Assembly: GCF_002843315.1 (NCBI RefSeq)
Contig: NZ_MVDD01000001.1
Coordinates: forward strand, 62,001 to 126,000
DNA length: 64,000 nucleotides
Origin: Labilibaculum filiforme
GTDB taxonomy: Bacteria; Bacteroidota; Bacteroidia; Bacteroidales; Marinifilaceae
Direction: 5' to 3'
The position numbers and the translations under genes were made by a program. Positions 18,702 through 27,966 of the stretch are shown here, piece after piece. The notes under the pieces were generated by a model. The model saw only the letters and a list, made by a program, of their open reading frames with translations. It searched no databases and had not been told where the DNA came from. The first letter of the stretch is position 1. Each line of letters starts with the position of its first letter.

Positions 18702-19038
18702 TGCTTACAATCAACATTTACATCTAAAAAATAATCCGGAAAGGTCGAATGGCTGAAGAAGTCAGGCGACCTTAAATTATAGTTACATAAAAAAATCCAG
18801 CGACTTTATAAAATATATGTATCCTACTGATTATCTGAACTAATTTGCAACTATATTTGCATAACAGCTCCTAATTTGAGTGCAAAAGTAATAGATAATT
18901 AGTAAGAAGAAAACCTTTTAGCGGTAATTTTTAAAAACTTTCCACAACAAAAACTAAGACATTGATTACCAGAGCGAACAAAGCAAACGTTTGTTAAAAA
19001 ACCAAATGCCAATAAGTTCGGTTTCCGAAATTACTTCT
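18702..19038. other. intergenic region between CLC paralogues C and B
   Basis: 337 AT-rich bases without a supported gene. No strong hairpin with T-run and no exact TAnnTTTG on the minus strand were found; I see nothing else of note. Confidence 0.4.
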
Positions 19039-20814
19039 CTAATCTTCAGAAAAATGTTTTAGCATACGGCGGTAGGTAGAAAATATTTGCGCCCTCGATA
19101 CGCATCCACAATATTTACCATCGTTTAAAACTACCAAATTAAATTTATCGGAATATTGATATTTACTAGCCACATCAGCCATCGATTCATCATGCTGTAT
19201 AACTACCTGTGGCATCACCATTAAGTCACGCACGAAAACATCATTGTATTTTTCAGGCTGAAACATAATTTCTCGGATATCATCCAACTTCACAATGCCT
19301 TTAAAATTATTCTCCTCATCAATAACAATAAATATATTTCGGTTCGCTTTGGCAATTACTTTTACCAATTCGCCTAGAGTAGCATTCGCATCTACTGTAC
19401 TAAAATCTCTTTCAATTAATTTAGTAACCCGCATCAACGACAACACGTTTTGATCTTTATCATGCGTCATCAACTCCTTGCGCTTGGCTAACTGTATTGT
19501 ATATACAGAATGAGTTTCGAAGGTTTTTACCGTTGCATAGGAAACCGTAGCTGTAATCATCAATGGAACAAATAGTTGATATCCTCCTGAAATATCAGCA
19601 ATCAGAAATAAACCAGTTAATGGAGCATGCAGCACTCCGGCAATCATACCAGCCATGCCAATAAGAGCAAAATTATTAACCTCTAAATCACGAAACCCTA
19701 GATGTTGCACCAATTTAGCGAACAATACTCCTGCATTAACTCCCATAAATAGTGTTGGAGCAAAAATACCACCTACCCCTCCAGCTCCAAAAGTAATAGA
19801 TGCCGCTATCACTTTAAAGAAGATCACCATTACCAACAAAACAATAATCATCCAAAAATTATCCTGAAAAGAATAGAACAATGAATTATTAAACAAATAG
19901 GAGTAGTTTCCTGAAAGAGATGCATTTATAGCATCGTAGCCCTCTCCAAATAAGGAGGGAAAGAAAAAGATAATAATACCAAGTGATAATCCCCCAAAAA
20001 TTAATTTCTTATAAATTGATTCAATCTTATCGAAAATACCATGAATAAACATGTAACATTTGGTAAAATAAGTAGCTAATAAGCCTGTAAAAATTCCCAA
20101 TACAATGTAATAAGGTAAATCCGACATTATAAATCCATTTTCTACTTTAAAAGGATACAACACATCCATTCCCAAAAAGAAATAGGAAGTAATTACTGCA
20201 GAAGTAGATGCCAACAAAAGTGGAACCAAAGACCACATAGTAAGATCAAGCATAATTACCTCTAAGGCAAATACAATGGCTGCAATCGGAGCTTTAAAAA
20301 TAGCAGCCATGGCTCCAGCACATGCACAGCCCAAAAGCAGAGTTATATGCTTGTAGTTTAAATGAAACAAGCGACCAATATTTGATCCTAGAGCAGCACC
20401 TGTTGCTACGGTTGGTCCCTCCAATCCCACAGACCCACCAAAACCCACCGTAAAAGCGGAAGTAATAATGGATGAAAACATATTGTGCCTGCTTATTTGG
20501 GCATTGGATTTCGAAATGCCATAAAGAACATTAGGAATACCATGCCGAACCGGACGTCTTATTACATATTTTATAAATAGTACGGCAATTAAAATTCCGA
20601 TGGTTGGATAGATAACGTATAGTATATTTTCATATTCAACCGACGAATTATTTTGTAGAAGAGAGCTAATAAAATGCACCGAATTTTTAATAATTACAGC
20701 AGCTATTCCCGATGTTACTCCAATAAGAATGGCTAACATAGAAATAAACTGGCGATCGTTAACATGCTTCAAGCGCCAAACTAAAAAACGACCTAATAAT
20801 GATTTTTTTTTCAC
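19039..20814 (-). CDS. CLC-family anion channel/transporter with CBS domains (paralogue C, most canonical)
   Basis: 591 residues; CLC core plus two C-terminal CBS domains. This copy keeps the most standard filter: RHGIP (90-94), GSVGLEGP with Glu132, GVGGIFAP (346-353) and the central Tyr438 in HSVYTIQL. The proton-glutamate position is again Val186 (LEVIML). In the family, such proteins move chloride or other anions across the inner membrane; whether this one is a channel or a proton-coupled exchanger cannot be settled by sequence. First gene of the minus-strand triplet. Confidence 0.93.
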   Translation of the reverse strand: MKKKSLLGRFLVWRLKHVNDRQFISMLAILIGVTSGIAAVIIKNSVHFISSLLQNNSSVEYENILYVIYPTIGILIAVLFIKYVIRRPVRHGIPNVLYGISKSNAQISRHNMFSSIITSAFTVGFGGSVGLEGPTVATGAALGSNIGRLFHLNYKHITLLLGCACAGAMAAIFKAPIAAIVFALEVIMLDLTMWSLVPLLLASTSAVITSYFFLGMDVLYPFKVENGFIMSDLPYYIVLGIFTGLLATYFTKCYMFIHGIFDKIESIYKKLIFGGLSLGIIIFFFPSLFGEGYDAINASLSGNYSYLFNNSLFYSFQDNFWMIIVLLVMVIFFKVIAASITFGAGGVGGIFAPTLFMGVNAGVLFAKLVQHLGFRDLEVNNFALIGMAGMIAGVLHAPLTGLFLIADISGGYQLFVPLMITATVSYATVKTFETHSVYTIQLAKRKELMTHDKDQNVLSLMRVTKLIERDFSTVDANATLGELVKVIAKANRNIFIVIDEENNFKGIVKLDDIREIMFQPEKYNDVFVRDLMVMPQVVIQHDESMADVASKYQYSDKFNLVVLNDGKYCGCVSRAQIFSTYRRMLKHFSED

Positions 20815-21088
20815 TTTTCAATTAAATAATATCCATCTGCAAATAAGAATCTTACGAAACAACTAAGTTTCCTTACTACTTCAACAAGAAGCATAAAATA
20901 AGGAATATCTACCTTAAGATACAAGCAGCAAGCTATAAAAGAAGATAAAAACTCCCTATATTCTGATATATATATTAAATCTAAAGAACTAGTACGATCT
21001 CTGCAGTAATGAGTCCTGATGACAAACAACTTATTTAATATTACTTAAAATCATACTTCGATGTCTTATTCTTATCGAGATTTTTTTT

Positions 21089-21096
21089 TAAATTTG
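21089..21096 (+). promoter_or_regulatory. -7 box (TAAATTTG) of the FabK-like gene
   Basis: An exact TAnnTTTG match 90 bases before the ATG. The predicted transcript start near 21103 puts the following hairpin (21121-21156) in the untranslated leader. Confidence 0.45.
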
Positions 21097-21120
21097 CAAT
21101 ATCTCCTATTCATATCCACA

Positions 21121-21156
21121 GACACAAGCATACTATTTTTGTTCTTGTGTCTTTTT
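21121..21156 (+). promoter_or_regulatory. terminator-like hairpin in the leader of the FabK-like gene
   Basis: GACACAAG (21121-21128) pairs perfectly with CTTGTGTC (21144-21151) around a 15-base loop, and a run of T follows (21150-21156). No plus-strand gene ends upstream, so it is not the terminator of a neighbour. It may be an attenuator, a short RNA or an mRNA-stabilising 5' hairpin. Confidence 0.5.
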
Positions 21157-21185
21157 TGATTGAATTACTTAAGATTTTAAAGAAC

Positions 21186-22139
21186 ATGACAAATAGAATA
21201 ACATCTCTTTTCAATATTCAATACCCTATTATTCAAGGTGGAATGGTTTGGTGTTCGGGTTGGAAATTAGCCGCAGCAGTTAGCAATGCCGGAGGATTAG
21301 GTTTAATTGGTGCTGGATCGATGCACCCAGATACATTTCAAGAGCATATTCAAAAAACAAAAGCAGCAACGAATAAACCCTTTGGTGTTAATGTACCATT
21401 ACTATATCCTGAAATGGATAAAATAATGGATATTATTGTAAACGAAGGTGTTAAAATTGTATTTACATCAGCAGGAAGTCCTAAAAAATGGACTCCATTC
21501 CTAAAGAAGCATGGAATTACAGTGGTTCATGTTGTGTCTAGTGCTTTTTTTGCAAAAAAATGTGAAGATACAGGTGTTGATGCTGTGGTAGCAGAAGGTT
21601 TTGAAGCAGGAGGCCATAACGGCAGAGAGGAAACTACAACAATGACCTTAATTCCCTCGGTTCGAAAGGCCATTCAACTTCCTTTAATTGCTGCAGGTGG
21701 AATTGGATCTGGTGAAAGTATGCTATCCGCAATGATTTTGGGGGCTGATGGTGTTCAAATGGGAACTCGTTTCGCCATTTCTGAAGAATCTTCGGCACAT
21801 ATAAACTTTAAGAACTCGATCCTTCAACTAGGAGAAGGGGAAACAAAACTTGCTTTAAAAAAACTTGCTCCTACCCGCTTAATTAAAAATCAATTTTTCA
21901 ATCAGGTGAACGAAGCTGAATGCCGTGGAGCTTCCGCTGACGAAATGAAGCAACTATTAGGTAAAGGTCGCGCTAAAAGTGGTATGTTTGAGGGAGATTT
22001 GGAAGAAGGAGAATTGGAAATTGGACAGGTTTCTGCTCTAATCGATAAAATACAAACTGTTTCTGAAATTATTACTCAAATAAATAAAGAATATCAAAAC
22101 AGTCTTGCTCAATTAAAATCCGACAAATATCTATTTTAA
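21186..22139 (+). CDS. NAD(P)H-dependent FMN oxidoreductase, nitronate monooxygenase / FabK-like
   Basis: A 317-residue TIM-barrel flavoprotein of the 2-nitropropane dioxygenase/FabK family. The ATG at 21186 is chosen because the family begins with the FNIQYPIIQGGMVW motif; a frame from 21147 would run through the leader hairpin. Visible are IQGGMVWCSGWKLAAAVSNAGGLGLIG, FGVNVPLL, VVAEGFEAGGHNGR (with the family His), AAGGIGSGESMLSAMILGADGVQMGTRF. It could be enoyl-ACP reductase II (FabK) in fatty acid synthesis or a nitronate monooxygenase; the sequence alone does not separate these. The M16 peptidase genes follow after 35 bases, possibly co-transcribed. Confidence 0.85.
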   Translation: MTNRITSLFNIQYPIIQGGMVWCSGWKLAAAVSNAGGLGLIGAGSMHPDTFQEHIQKTKAATNKPFGVNVPLLYPEMDKIMDIIVNEGVKIVFTSAGSPKKWTPFLKKHGITVVHVVSSAFFAKKCEDTGVDAVVAEGFEAGGHNGREETTTMTLIPSVRKAIQLPLIAAGGIGSGESMLSAMILGADGVQMGTRFAISEESSAHINFKNSILQLGEGETKLALKKLAPTRLIKNQFFNQVNEAECRGASADEMKQLLGKGRAKSGMFEGDLEEGELEIGQVSALIDKIQTVSEIITQINKEYQNSLAQLKSDKYLF

Positions 22140-22174
22140 GGGAGAACCATTCTTAAAACTACACAAAAGAAACT

Positions 22175-23413
22175 ATGATCGAATTTGATAAATTTACACT
22201 TAAGAATGGTTTGCGAGTGATTGTGCATCGTGACGAAACCACTCCAATGGCTGCCGTAAATATTTTATATAATATTGGTGCTAAAGATGAAAACCCAGAA
22301 CGAACTGGATTTGCCCACCTTTTTGAACATCTAATGTTTGGAGGATCGATAAATATTCCGAATTACGACGAACCCTTACAAATGGTAGGTGGCGATAATA
22401 ATGCATGGACCAATAATGATATAACGAATTACTATCTGACCGTTCCAAAAGCAAATTTAGAAACTGCATTTTGGTTGGAGTCTGATAGAATGCTGAGCCT
22501 TGCTTTTAGTGAAAAAAGTCTGGAAGTACAACGCAGTGTAGTTATCGAAGAATTTAAACAAAGGTATTTCAATCAACCTTACGGGGATGTATGGTTGCAC
22601 CTACGTCCTTTAGCTTATAAAGAACATCCTTATCAATGGCCTACCATTGGAAAATCTATCGATCACATCGAAAAAGCGACCTTAGAAGAGGTTAAAGATT
22701 TCTTTTTCCATCATTATGCTCCCAATAATGCAATTATGGTTGTTGCTGGAAATGTAGATACACAACAAGTTAAAGAGCTAGCTGAGAAGTGGTTTGGTCC
22801 AATTGAGAAAAGGGAACTTGCAACAAGAAATCTTCCGGAAGAACCTATTCAAAATGAATTCCGAAGCAAGAGAATTGATAGTAACGTACCCTTGGACGCC
22901 ATATATATGGCATTTCATATGGGAAGAAGAATGGACGAGGATTTCTATATCATTGATCTGGTTTCGGATGTATTGTCGAACGGACAATCGTCGCGAATTT
23001 TTCAATCTTTAGTAAAAGAAAAAAACTTATTCTCATCGATAGATGCATATATTACCGGGGAATTTGAACCTGGATTGTTTCTAATCACCGGGAAGCTTGT
23101 TAAAGGAGTTAGTATGGAAACCGCAGAAGCTGCCATTTGGGAAGAACTCAACAAAATTGCCACCATTAAAGTAGATGAGTATGAACTTCAAAAAGTAAAA
23201 AATAAAGTTGAATCGACTTTAGTATTTTCCGAAATCAGCTATCTAAATAAAGCCATGAACTTGGCTACCCATGAATTATTAGGTGATGCCAACGACATTA
23301 ATAAAGAAGTGGAAAAATATCAAAAAGTGAGCGTTGATGACCTGTTAAACAGTTCTGCTAAAATTTTCCGAAAAGAAAATTGTTCTACACTTTATTATTA
23401 CTCTAAAAAATAA
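22175..23413 (+). CDS. M16 family zinc peptidase, catalytic subunit
   Basis: 412 residues of the insulinase/processing-peptidase family. The inverted zinc motif HxxEH is present as FAHLFEHLMFGG (HLFEH at about 47-51), with the third zinc ligand Glu about 77 residues on in QRSVVIEEFKQR. No signal peptide is visible, so it is probably cytoplasmic or exported by another route. It stops two bases before the start of a second, zinc-less M16 gene. In the family, an active and an inactive half form a clamshell heterodimer that degrades peptides. Confidence 0.92.
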   Translation: MIEFDKFTLKNGLRVIVHRDETTPMAAVNILYNIGAKDENPERTGFAHLFEHLMFGGSINIPNYDEPLQMVGGDNNAWTNNDITNYYLTVPKANLETAFWLESDRMLSLAFSEKSLEVQRSVVIEEFKQRYFNQPYGDVWLHLRPLAYKEHPYQWPTIGKSIDHIEKATLEEVKDFFFHHYAPNNAIMVVAGNVDTQQVKELAEKWFGPIEKRELATRNLPEEPIQNEFRSKRIDSNVPLDAIYMAFHMGRRMDEDFYIIDLVSDVLSNGQSSRIFQSLVKEKNLFSSIDAYITGEFEPGLFLITGKLVKGVSMETAEAAIWEELNKIATIKVDEYELQKVKNKVESTLVFSEISYLNKAMNLATHELLGDANDINKEVEKYQKVSVDDLLNSSAKIFRKENCSTLYYYSKK

Positions 23414-23415
23414 GA

Positions 23416-24732
23416 ATGGAAAATCTATATAGAAACACAGCGCCCAAATTTAAAACTGTTGATAGCATTGAGATTCTACCATCGCAAAAGCATTCCTTAA
23501 GCAATCATATTCCTGTCCACATTATTAATGGTGGAAGTCAGGATGTGGTGAAAATTGAATTTGTTTTTAATGCTGGAATCTGGCAACAAAAAAAACCTTT
23601 AATTGCAACACTCACCAATAGCATGCTTAACGAAGGAACTACTTCTTTAACAGCATCCGAAATTGCAGAAAAATTTGATTTTTTAGGAGCGCATATCGGT
23701 TTTTCAACTAGTAAACATGAAGCTAGCGTAACCTTATACAGCCTTAAAAAGCATTTTTCTGAAACGCTTGAATTAACCGCTGACCTAATCAAAAATTCGA
23801 TTTTTCCGGAGAAAGAATTCAAAACAATTCTTACCAATAGAAAGCAACAATATCAAGTAGATCATCAGAAAACAAATGTTTTAGCAAAAGAGAAATTTAC
23901 CGAATTGATTTATGGTAAAAATCATCCCTATTCAAACTCCTACAACATTAGCGAGTTCGATAATTGCAGCTTACAGGAGGTAAAGGAATTCTACCAGACC
24001 AACTACACAGCCAGCAACTGTCATATTATAATTGCCGGTAAGGTAGATGAAGATGTATTAACTCAAGTTGACAATTTATTTGGGGAGAACAAATGGTTAA
24101 AGCAAAGCGAACTTATTGATCATACTTACCAAAATATCGGATCAAAAGAAAAAACTGCTTTTGTATGCAAAGAAGATGCAGTGCAATCGACCATTCGTAT
24201 TGGACGTAAATTATTTACAAAAACACACCCCGACTACACTGGAATACAACTACTTAATTTAATATTAGGAGGTTATTTTGGATCGAGATTAATGCAAAAC
24301 ATCCGCGAGGATAAAGGATACACCTATGGTATTAACTCCATTATGCTATCTCATTTAAAAGAAGGACATTTTGTAATTGTTACCGAAGTTGGAGCCGAAG
24401 TGTGTAAAGCTGCAGTTCAAGAAATATTCCTGGAAATTAAACGATTAAGAGAGGAACTAGTTTCCGAAGATGAATTAAGCCTAGTGAAAAACTATTTTTC
24501 AGGTGAAATGCTTCGAAATTTAGATAGTCCTTTTGCCTTATCGGATGGTTTAAGAGGAAATTTGCCTTTTGGTTTGGACAATACCTATTTTGCGAAATTT
24601 ATTAAAGATTTAAAGGCTGTTAGTGCCGAAAGATTAATGCAATTGGCAAATGAATATTTAAAGGCTGAAGATCTTTACCTTGTGGTTTGCGGACCAAAAG
24701 AATGTGAAGACGCACTTGTTACAATAAATTAG
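23416..24732 (+). CDS. M16 family peptidase-like protein, non-catalytic subunit
   Basis: 438 residues, M16 fold. At the place of the zinc motif it reads LTNSMLNEGTT, so the HxxEH motif is missing and it cannot bind zinc by itself. It keeps the substrate-binding Arg/Tyr pair of the C-terminal M16 domain in NIREDKGYTYGIN (about 294-306). This is the expected partner of the upstream active subunit; the two genes are separated by two bases. The gene ends in a 15-base inverted repeat that includes the stop codon (24726-24784). Confidence 0.9.
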   Translation: MENLYRNTAPKFKTVDSIEILPSQKHSLSNHIPVHIINGGSQDVVKIEFVFNAGIWQQKKPLIATLTNSMLNEGTTSLTASEIAEKFDFLGAHIGFSTSKHEASVTLYSLKKHFSETLELTADLIKNSIFPEKEFKTILTNRKQQYQVDHQKTNVLAKEKFTELIYGKNHPYSNSYNISEFDNCSLQEVKEFYQTNYTASNCHIIIAGKVDEDVLTQVDNLFGENKWLKQSELIDHTYQNIGSKEKTAFVCKEDAVQSTIRIGRKLFTKTHPDYTGIQLLNLILGGYFGSRLMQNIREDKGYTYGINSIMLSHLKEGHFVIVTEVGAEVCKAAVQEIFLEIKRLREELVSEDELSLVKNYFSGEMLRNLDSPFALSDGLRGNLPFGLDNTYFAKFIKDLKAVSAERLMQLANEYLKAEDLYLVVCGPKECEDALVTIN

Positions 24733-24784
24733 CATTCATTTTTTGCTGAAATGGATATTACATCCGCTTAATGAATGCTAATTT
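24726..24784 (+). repeat. 15-base perfect inverted repeat overlapping the stop codon of the second M16 gene
   Basis: AAATTAGCATTCATT (24726-24740) is the exact complement of AATGAATGCTAATTT (24770-24784), with 29 bases between. The left arm contains the TAG stop. The inner part can form a further GGAT/ATCC pairing. There is no T-run downstream, so it is a 3'-end stability hairpin or a weak terminator. Confidence 0.6.
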
Positions 24785-24915
24785 GCTGCAAAACCTCACA
24801 TATTCATGATTACCCAATAAAAAAAGGCAAACAAGTCCTATATTTAGTATTAAAAAATTATTAGTTTTTGTTACTTTTAAAATTACAACAAACAATTCTG
24901 AACAAATAGGTTTTT

Positions 24916-27162
24916 ATGAGCGGTGAGACTGAGGAAGACAAACAAATGATACTTGACGCCTACGAGCAACTTTTGACACATTGCAAAAGAAGTCGTGAGC
25001 CGGAAAGCAAACAAATGATAGATAAGGCTTTTCATTTTGCATGGGAAGCCCATAAAGGCGTGCGCCGTAAATCAGGAGAACCTTATGTGCTACATCCAAT
25101 TTCTGTTGCTCAAATTGCAGCAAAAGAAATGGGCTTGGGAACAAAGTCGATTGTGGCATCTTTATTACATGATGTTGTTGAAGACACCGAATATACTCTC
25201 GATGATATTCGAAATCATTTTGGAGAAAAAGTTGCACAAATTGTAGATGGTCTGACTAAAATATCGGATGTATTTGGACAGCAAACCTCTCTTCAGGCAG
25301 AAAATTTCAGAAAAATGCTTTTAACTTTATCGGATGACCTTAGAGTTATTTTGATAAAAATGGCAGACAGATTGCACAATATGCGTACTCTGAGCTCGAT
25401 GCCATTAAGAAAGCAGATGAAAATTGCTGGTGAAACACTTTTTCTTTTTGCTCCTCTCGCTCACAGAATGGGTTTGTATGCTATTAAATCGGAACTTGAA
25501 GATTTAAGTTTACGATACGAACATCCTGAGGATTTTGAAAGTATATCCAAAAAAATAATTGAGCAGGAAGAAAAGCAACAAAAAATTATTTCAAGTATTA
25601 TTGCTCCTATCGAAGAAAAACTGAAAGAAGCAGATATTCATTGTTCTATTAAAAATAGACCGCGATCCATTTTCTCGATTTGGAATAAGGTACAAACCCA
25701 AAATACCAGTATCGAAGAAATTTACGATATGATTTCGGTACGGGTTGTTTTCACTCCTAAAGAAGGTGTTCCTGAAAAAAATCAATGTTGGAATATCTAT
25801 TCTCTTATTACAGATATCTACAAACCAAAACCAGAACGTATCCGCGATTGGGTTAGTACACCAAAAGCCAACGGTTATCAAGCTTTGCATGTAACCGCTA
25901 TGGGACCACAAGGAAAGTGGGTGGAATTTCAAATCCGAACCGAAAAAATGGATGACATTGCCGAAAAAGGTTTTGCAGTTCATTCCAAATACAATAATAA
26001 TGGTAGCGGAGAATCGGAATTAGATAAATGGCTAAACGATGTTCGCGAAATTCTAGACAATCCGGAAGCCGATGCAATGGCCTTTCTGGATGAATTCAAA
26101 TTGAATCTATTTTCGAAGGAAATTCAGGTTTTTACTCCTAAAGGACATATCCGCACTTTACCAAAAAAAGCAACTACACTTGATTTTGCCTACGATATAC
26201 ATACCGATATCGGAAATCATTGCATTGGCGCTAAAGTAAATCATCGACTAGTGCCTTTAAGTCATGAATTAAAAAGTGGCGATCAGGTAGAAATTTTAAC
26301 TTCGGAAAAACAAGCACCAAAATACGAATGGATCGAATTTGTAATTACTGCCCGAGCAAAATCTAAAATAAAATCAGCCTTTAAAAAGGAACGAAAAGAA
26401 TACACCGCAAAAGGTGCCCGAATGATCGAAGATCAATTGATTGATAGTGGCCTGCTTATGAATGCAAAAGCATTCCGGAAAATGCTCGAACACTACAAAC
26501 TTGCCAACAAAGAAGAATTATTTTATAAAATTGGTTTAGGCAAAATTAATATCAATGAAATTGATGGAGTCGTTCGAAAAAAATCGAAAAGCAAATTTAT
26601 TAAGTATTGGAAACTTCAGTTTTTTGGACATTCGGAAGAAAGTGATGAGGATGAAGTGCTGGAAACCGAAAATATAAAGCCCGAAGTTGATAAAAAGAAA
26701 ACTCTTATGCTTACCGAATTAGCAGCTAATGAGAGTTATAAAATTGCAACTTGTTGCAAACCCATACCCGGCGACGAAGTGCTTGGGTATTTGGATATGG
26801 CCAATAATGTTACCATTCACAAAAGAAAATGCCCCAACGCACTTAAACTGATGTCTAGTCAGGGAGACCGGATACTTGCCGCAGATTGGACGAGTCATCG
26901 ATTAATGTCTTTTTTGGCAATTATTGAATTGACCGGAATTGATAAAGTTGGTATCGTTAATGAAGTAACAAATGTTATTTCAAAGGATCATGATGTAAAT
27001 ATGAGATCCTTACATTTTGAAAGCCATGATGGTGTGTTTGAGGGCTTAATCCATCTCTATGTTCACAATACAGAAGATTTAAACAATTTAATTATGAAAC
27101 TTATCAAGATTAAAGGACTTGATAATGTGAAACGTATCGAAAATATTGAAGAATATAGCTAA
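24916..27162 (+). CDS. rel: bifunctional (p)ppGpp synthetase/hydrolase, Rel/SpoT
   Basis: The 748-residue long RSH protein that makes and breaks the stringent-response alarmone. Hydrolase domain: VLHPISVAQIA (His60) and SLLHDVVEDTEY (His85, Asp86, Glu89, Asp90), and MADRLHNMRTL, all consistent with an active HD hydrolase. Synthetase domain: RPRSIFSIWNKV, YDMISVRVV and EFQIRTEKMDDIAEKG (Glu337). Regulatory half: TGS (about 403-465, FTPKGHIRTLPKKATTLDFAYDIH), a Cys-containing zinc-finger-type region (CCKPIPGDEVLGYL, about 613) and a C-terminal ACT domain (about 670-748). Starts at ATG 24916 after a 183-base gap. Likely the only long RSH of the organism. Confidence 0.97.
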   Translation: MSGETEEDKQMILDAYEQLLTHCKRSREPESKQMIDKAFHFAWEAHKGVRRKSGEPYVLHPISVAQIAAKEMGLGTKSIVASLLHDVVEDTEYTLDDIRNHFGEKVAQIVDGLTKISDVFGQQTSLQAENFRKMLLTLSDDLRVILIKMADRLHNMRTLSSMPLRKQMKIAGETLFLFAPLAHRMGLYAIKSELEDLSLRYEHPEDFESISKKIIEQEEKQQKIISSIIAPIEEKLKEADIHCSIKNRPRSIFSIWNKVQTQNTSIEEIYDMISVRVVFTPKEGVPEKNQCWNIYSLITDIYKPKPERIRDWVSTPKANGYQALHVTAMGPQGKWVEFQIRTEKMDDIAEKGFAVHSKYNNNGSGESELDKWLNDVREILDNPEADAMAFLDEFKLNLFSKEIQVFTPKGHIRTLPKKATTLDFAYDIHTDIGNHCIGAKVNHRLVPLSHELKSGDQVEILTSEKQAPKYEWIEFVITARAKSKIKSAFKKERKEYTAKGARMIEDQLIDSGLLMNAKAFRKMLEHYKLANKEELFYKIGLGKININEIDGVVRKKSKSKFIKYWKLQFFGHSEESDEDEVLETENIKPEVDKKKTLMLTELAANESYKIATCCKPIPGDEVLGYLDMANNVTIHKRKCPNALKLMSSQGDRILAADWTSHRLMSFLAIIELTGIDKVGIVNEVTNVISKDHDVNMRSLHFESHDGVFEGLIHLYVHNTEDLNNLIMKLIKIKGLDNVKRIENIEEYS

Positions 27163-27263
27163 ATTAAAATTTATTCTAAATAAGCTTTTAGTTCTAAAAA
27201 AAATCACTATTTTAGACCCATTATTTTAAATTAGATTAGATAACACCTAGGTTATTTTTTGAT

Positions 27264-27722
27264 ATGAGCAACGAAGACACTAAAGAAATTGTTAAGAAGA
27301 TGTTTACAGAATATCTTCAAAAGAAGGGACATCGAAAGACTCCGGAAAGATACGCAATCCTTGACGAGATATATTCCCGAGAAGGGCATTTCGATATTGA
27401 ATCGCTTTACATATTCATGAAAAATAAAAACTATCGTGTTAGTCGAGCGACTTTATACAATACTATAGATCTTCTTCTGGATTGCAAATTAGTAGTGAAA
27501 CATCAATTTGGTAAAAACATAGCTCAATTCGAAAAAGCCTACGACAGTAATAAACACGATCATCTAATTTGTACCCGCTGTGGCAAAGTTCTTGAATTCT
27601 GCGATACTCGTCTAGAGGATGTACGTAAAAATGTTTCGGATGATATGGACTTTAAAGTTTCTCATCACTCCTTATACATTTACGGAATTTGCCAAGAATG
27701 TAGAAAATTAGAAAATAATTAA
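27264..27722 (+). CDS. Fur family metal-responsive transcriptional repressor
   Basis: 152 residues. A winged-helix DNA-binding half (about 10-85) with the recognition helix [17 protein letters not shown], then a dimerisation half with two CxxC structural zinc pairs: Cys103/Cys106 in LICTRCGKV and Cys143/Cys146 in GICQECRK, and a His-rich regulatory site (His98, His100, His134/135). Fur, Zur and PerR cannot be separated by this reading. No DNA box for it was recognised nearby. It has its own perfect terminator at 27746. Confidence 0.9.
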   Translation: MSNEDTKEIVKKMFTEYLQKKGHRKTPERYAILDEIYSREGHFDIESLYIFMKNKNYRVSRATLYNTIDLLLDCKLVVKHQFGKNIAQFEKAYDSNKHDHLICTRCGKVLEFCDTRLEDVRKNVSDDMDFKVSHHSLYIYGICQECRKLENN

Positions 27723-27745
27723 TTTATCAACAGATAATATCTCTT

Positions 27746-27773
27746 AAAACCTCCGAATTACGGAGGTTTTTTT
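27746..27773 (+). terminator. terminator of the Fur-family gene
   Basis: AAAACCTCCG (27746-27755) pairs perfectly with CGGAGGTTTT (27761-27770) around AATTA, followed by further T. It lies 23 bases after the stop codon. Confidence 0.9.
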
Positions 27774-27834
27774 ATGTCCAAAACTGACTTATTAACAAGA
27801 CCGATTTTGCACTACCCAAACTAAAAATAATTAT

Positions 27835-27842
27835 TACCTTTG
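27835..27842 (+). promoter_or_regulatory. -7 box (TACCTTTG) of purA
   Basis: An exact TAnnTTTG match 124 bases before the purA ATG. A TTTG lies at 27806-27809, a little further away (25 bases) than the usual -33 spacing. The leader contains a possible GTTAAA/TTTAAC pairing. Confidence 0.45.
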
Positions 27843-27966
27843 ACTGTTAAAACTTGTAAGCACTCCTTCAAGATTTAACCTCATACCCCGAACCATTTTA
27901 TAAATCCAATAATAAAATTGGTTTGGATAGTTACTTGTTAAGATTCACTATCAAATTATTAGAAAG

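Larger units (their letters stand above)
20815..21185. other. divergent intergenic region between CLC paralogue C and the FabK-like gene
   Basis: 371 AT-rich bases. The plus-strand half holds a TAnnTTTG box (21089-21096) and a hairpin with T-run (21121-21156), described separately. The minus-strand half shows no exact promoter box. Short open frames here have no support. Confidence 0.45.

Noticed and set aside
20811-21029. 72-residue minus-strand frame upstream of CLC copy C
   Set aside because: It ends on the start of the CLC gene, has no features and lies in the promoter region.
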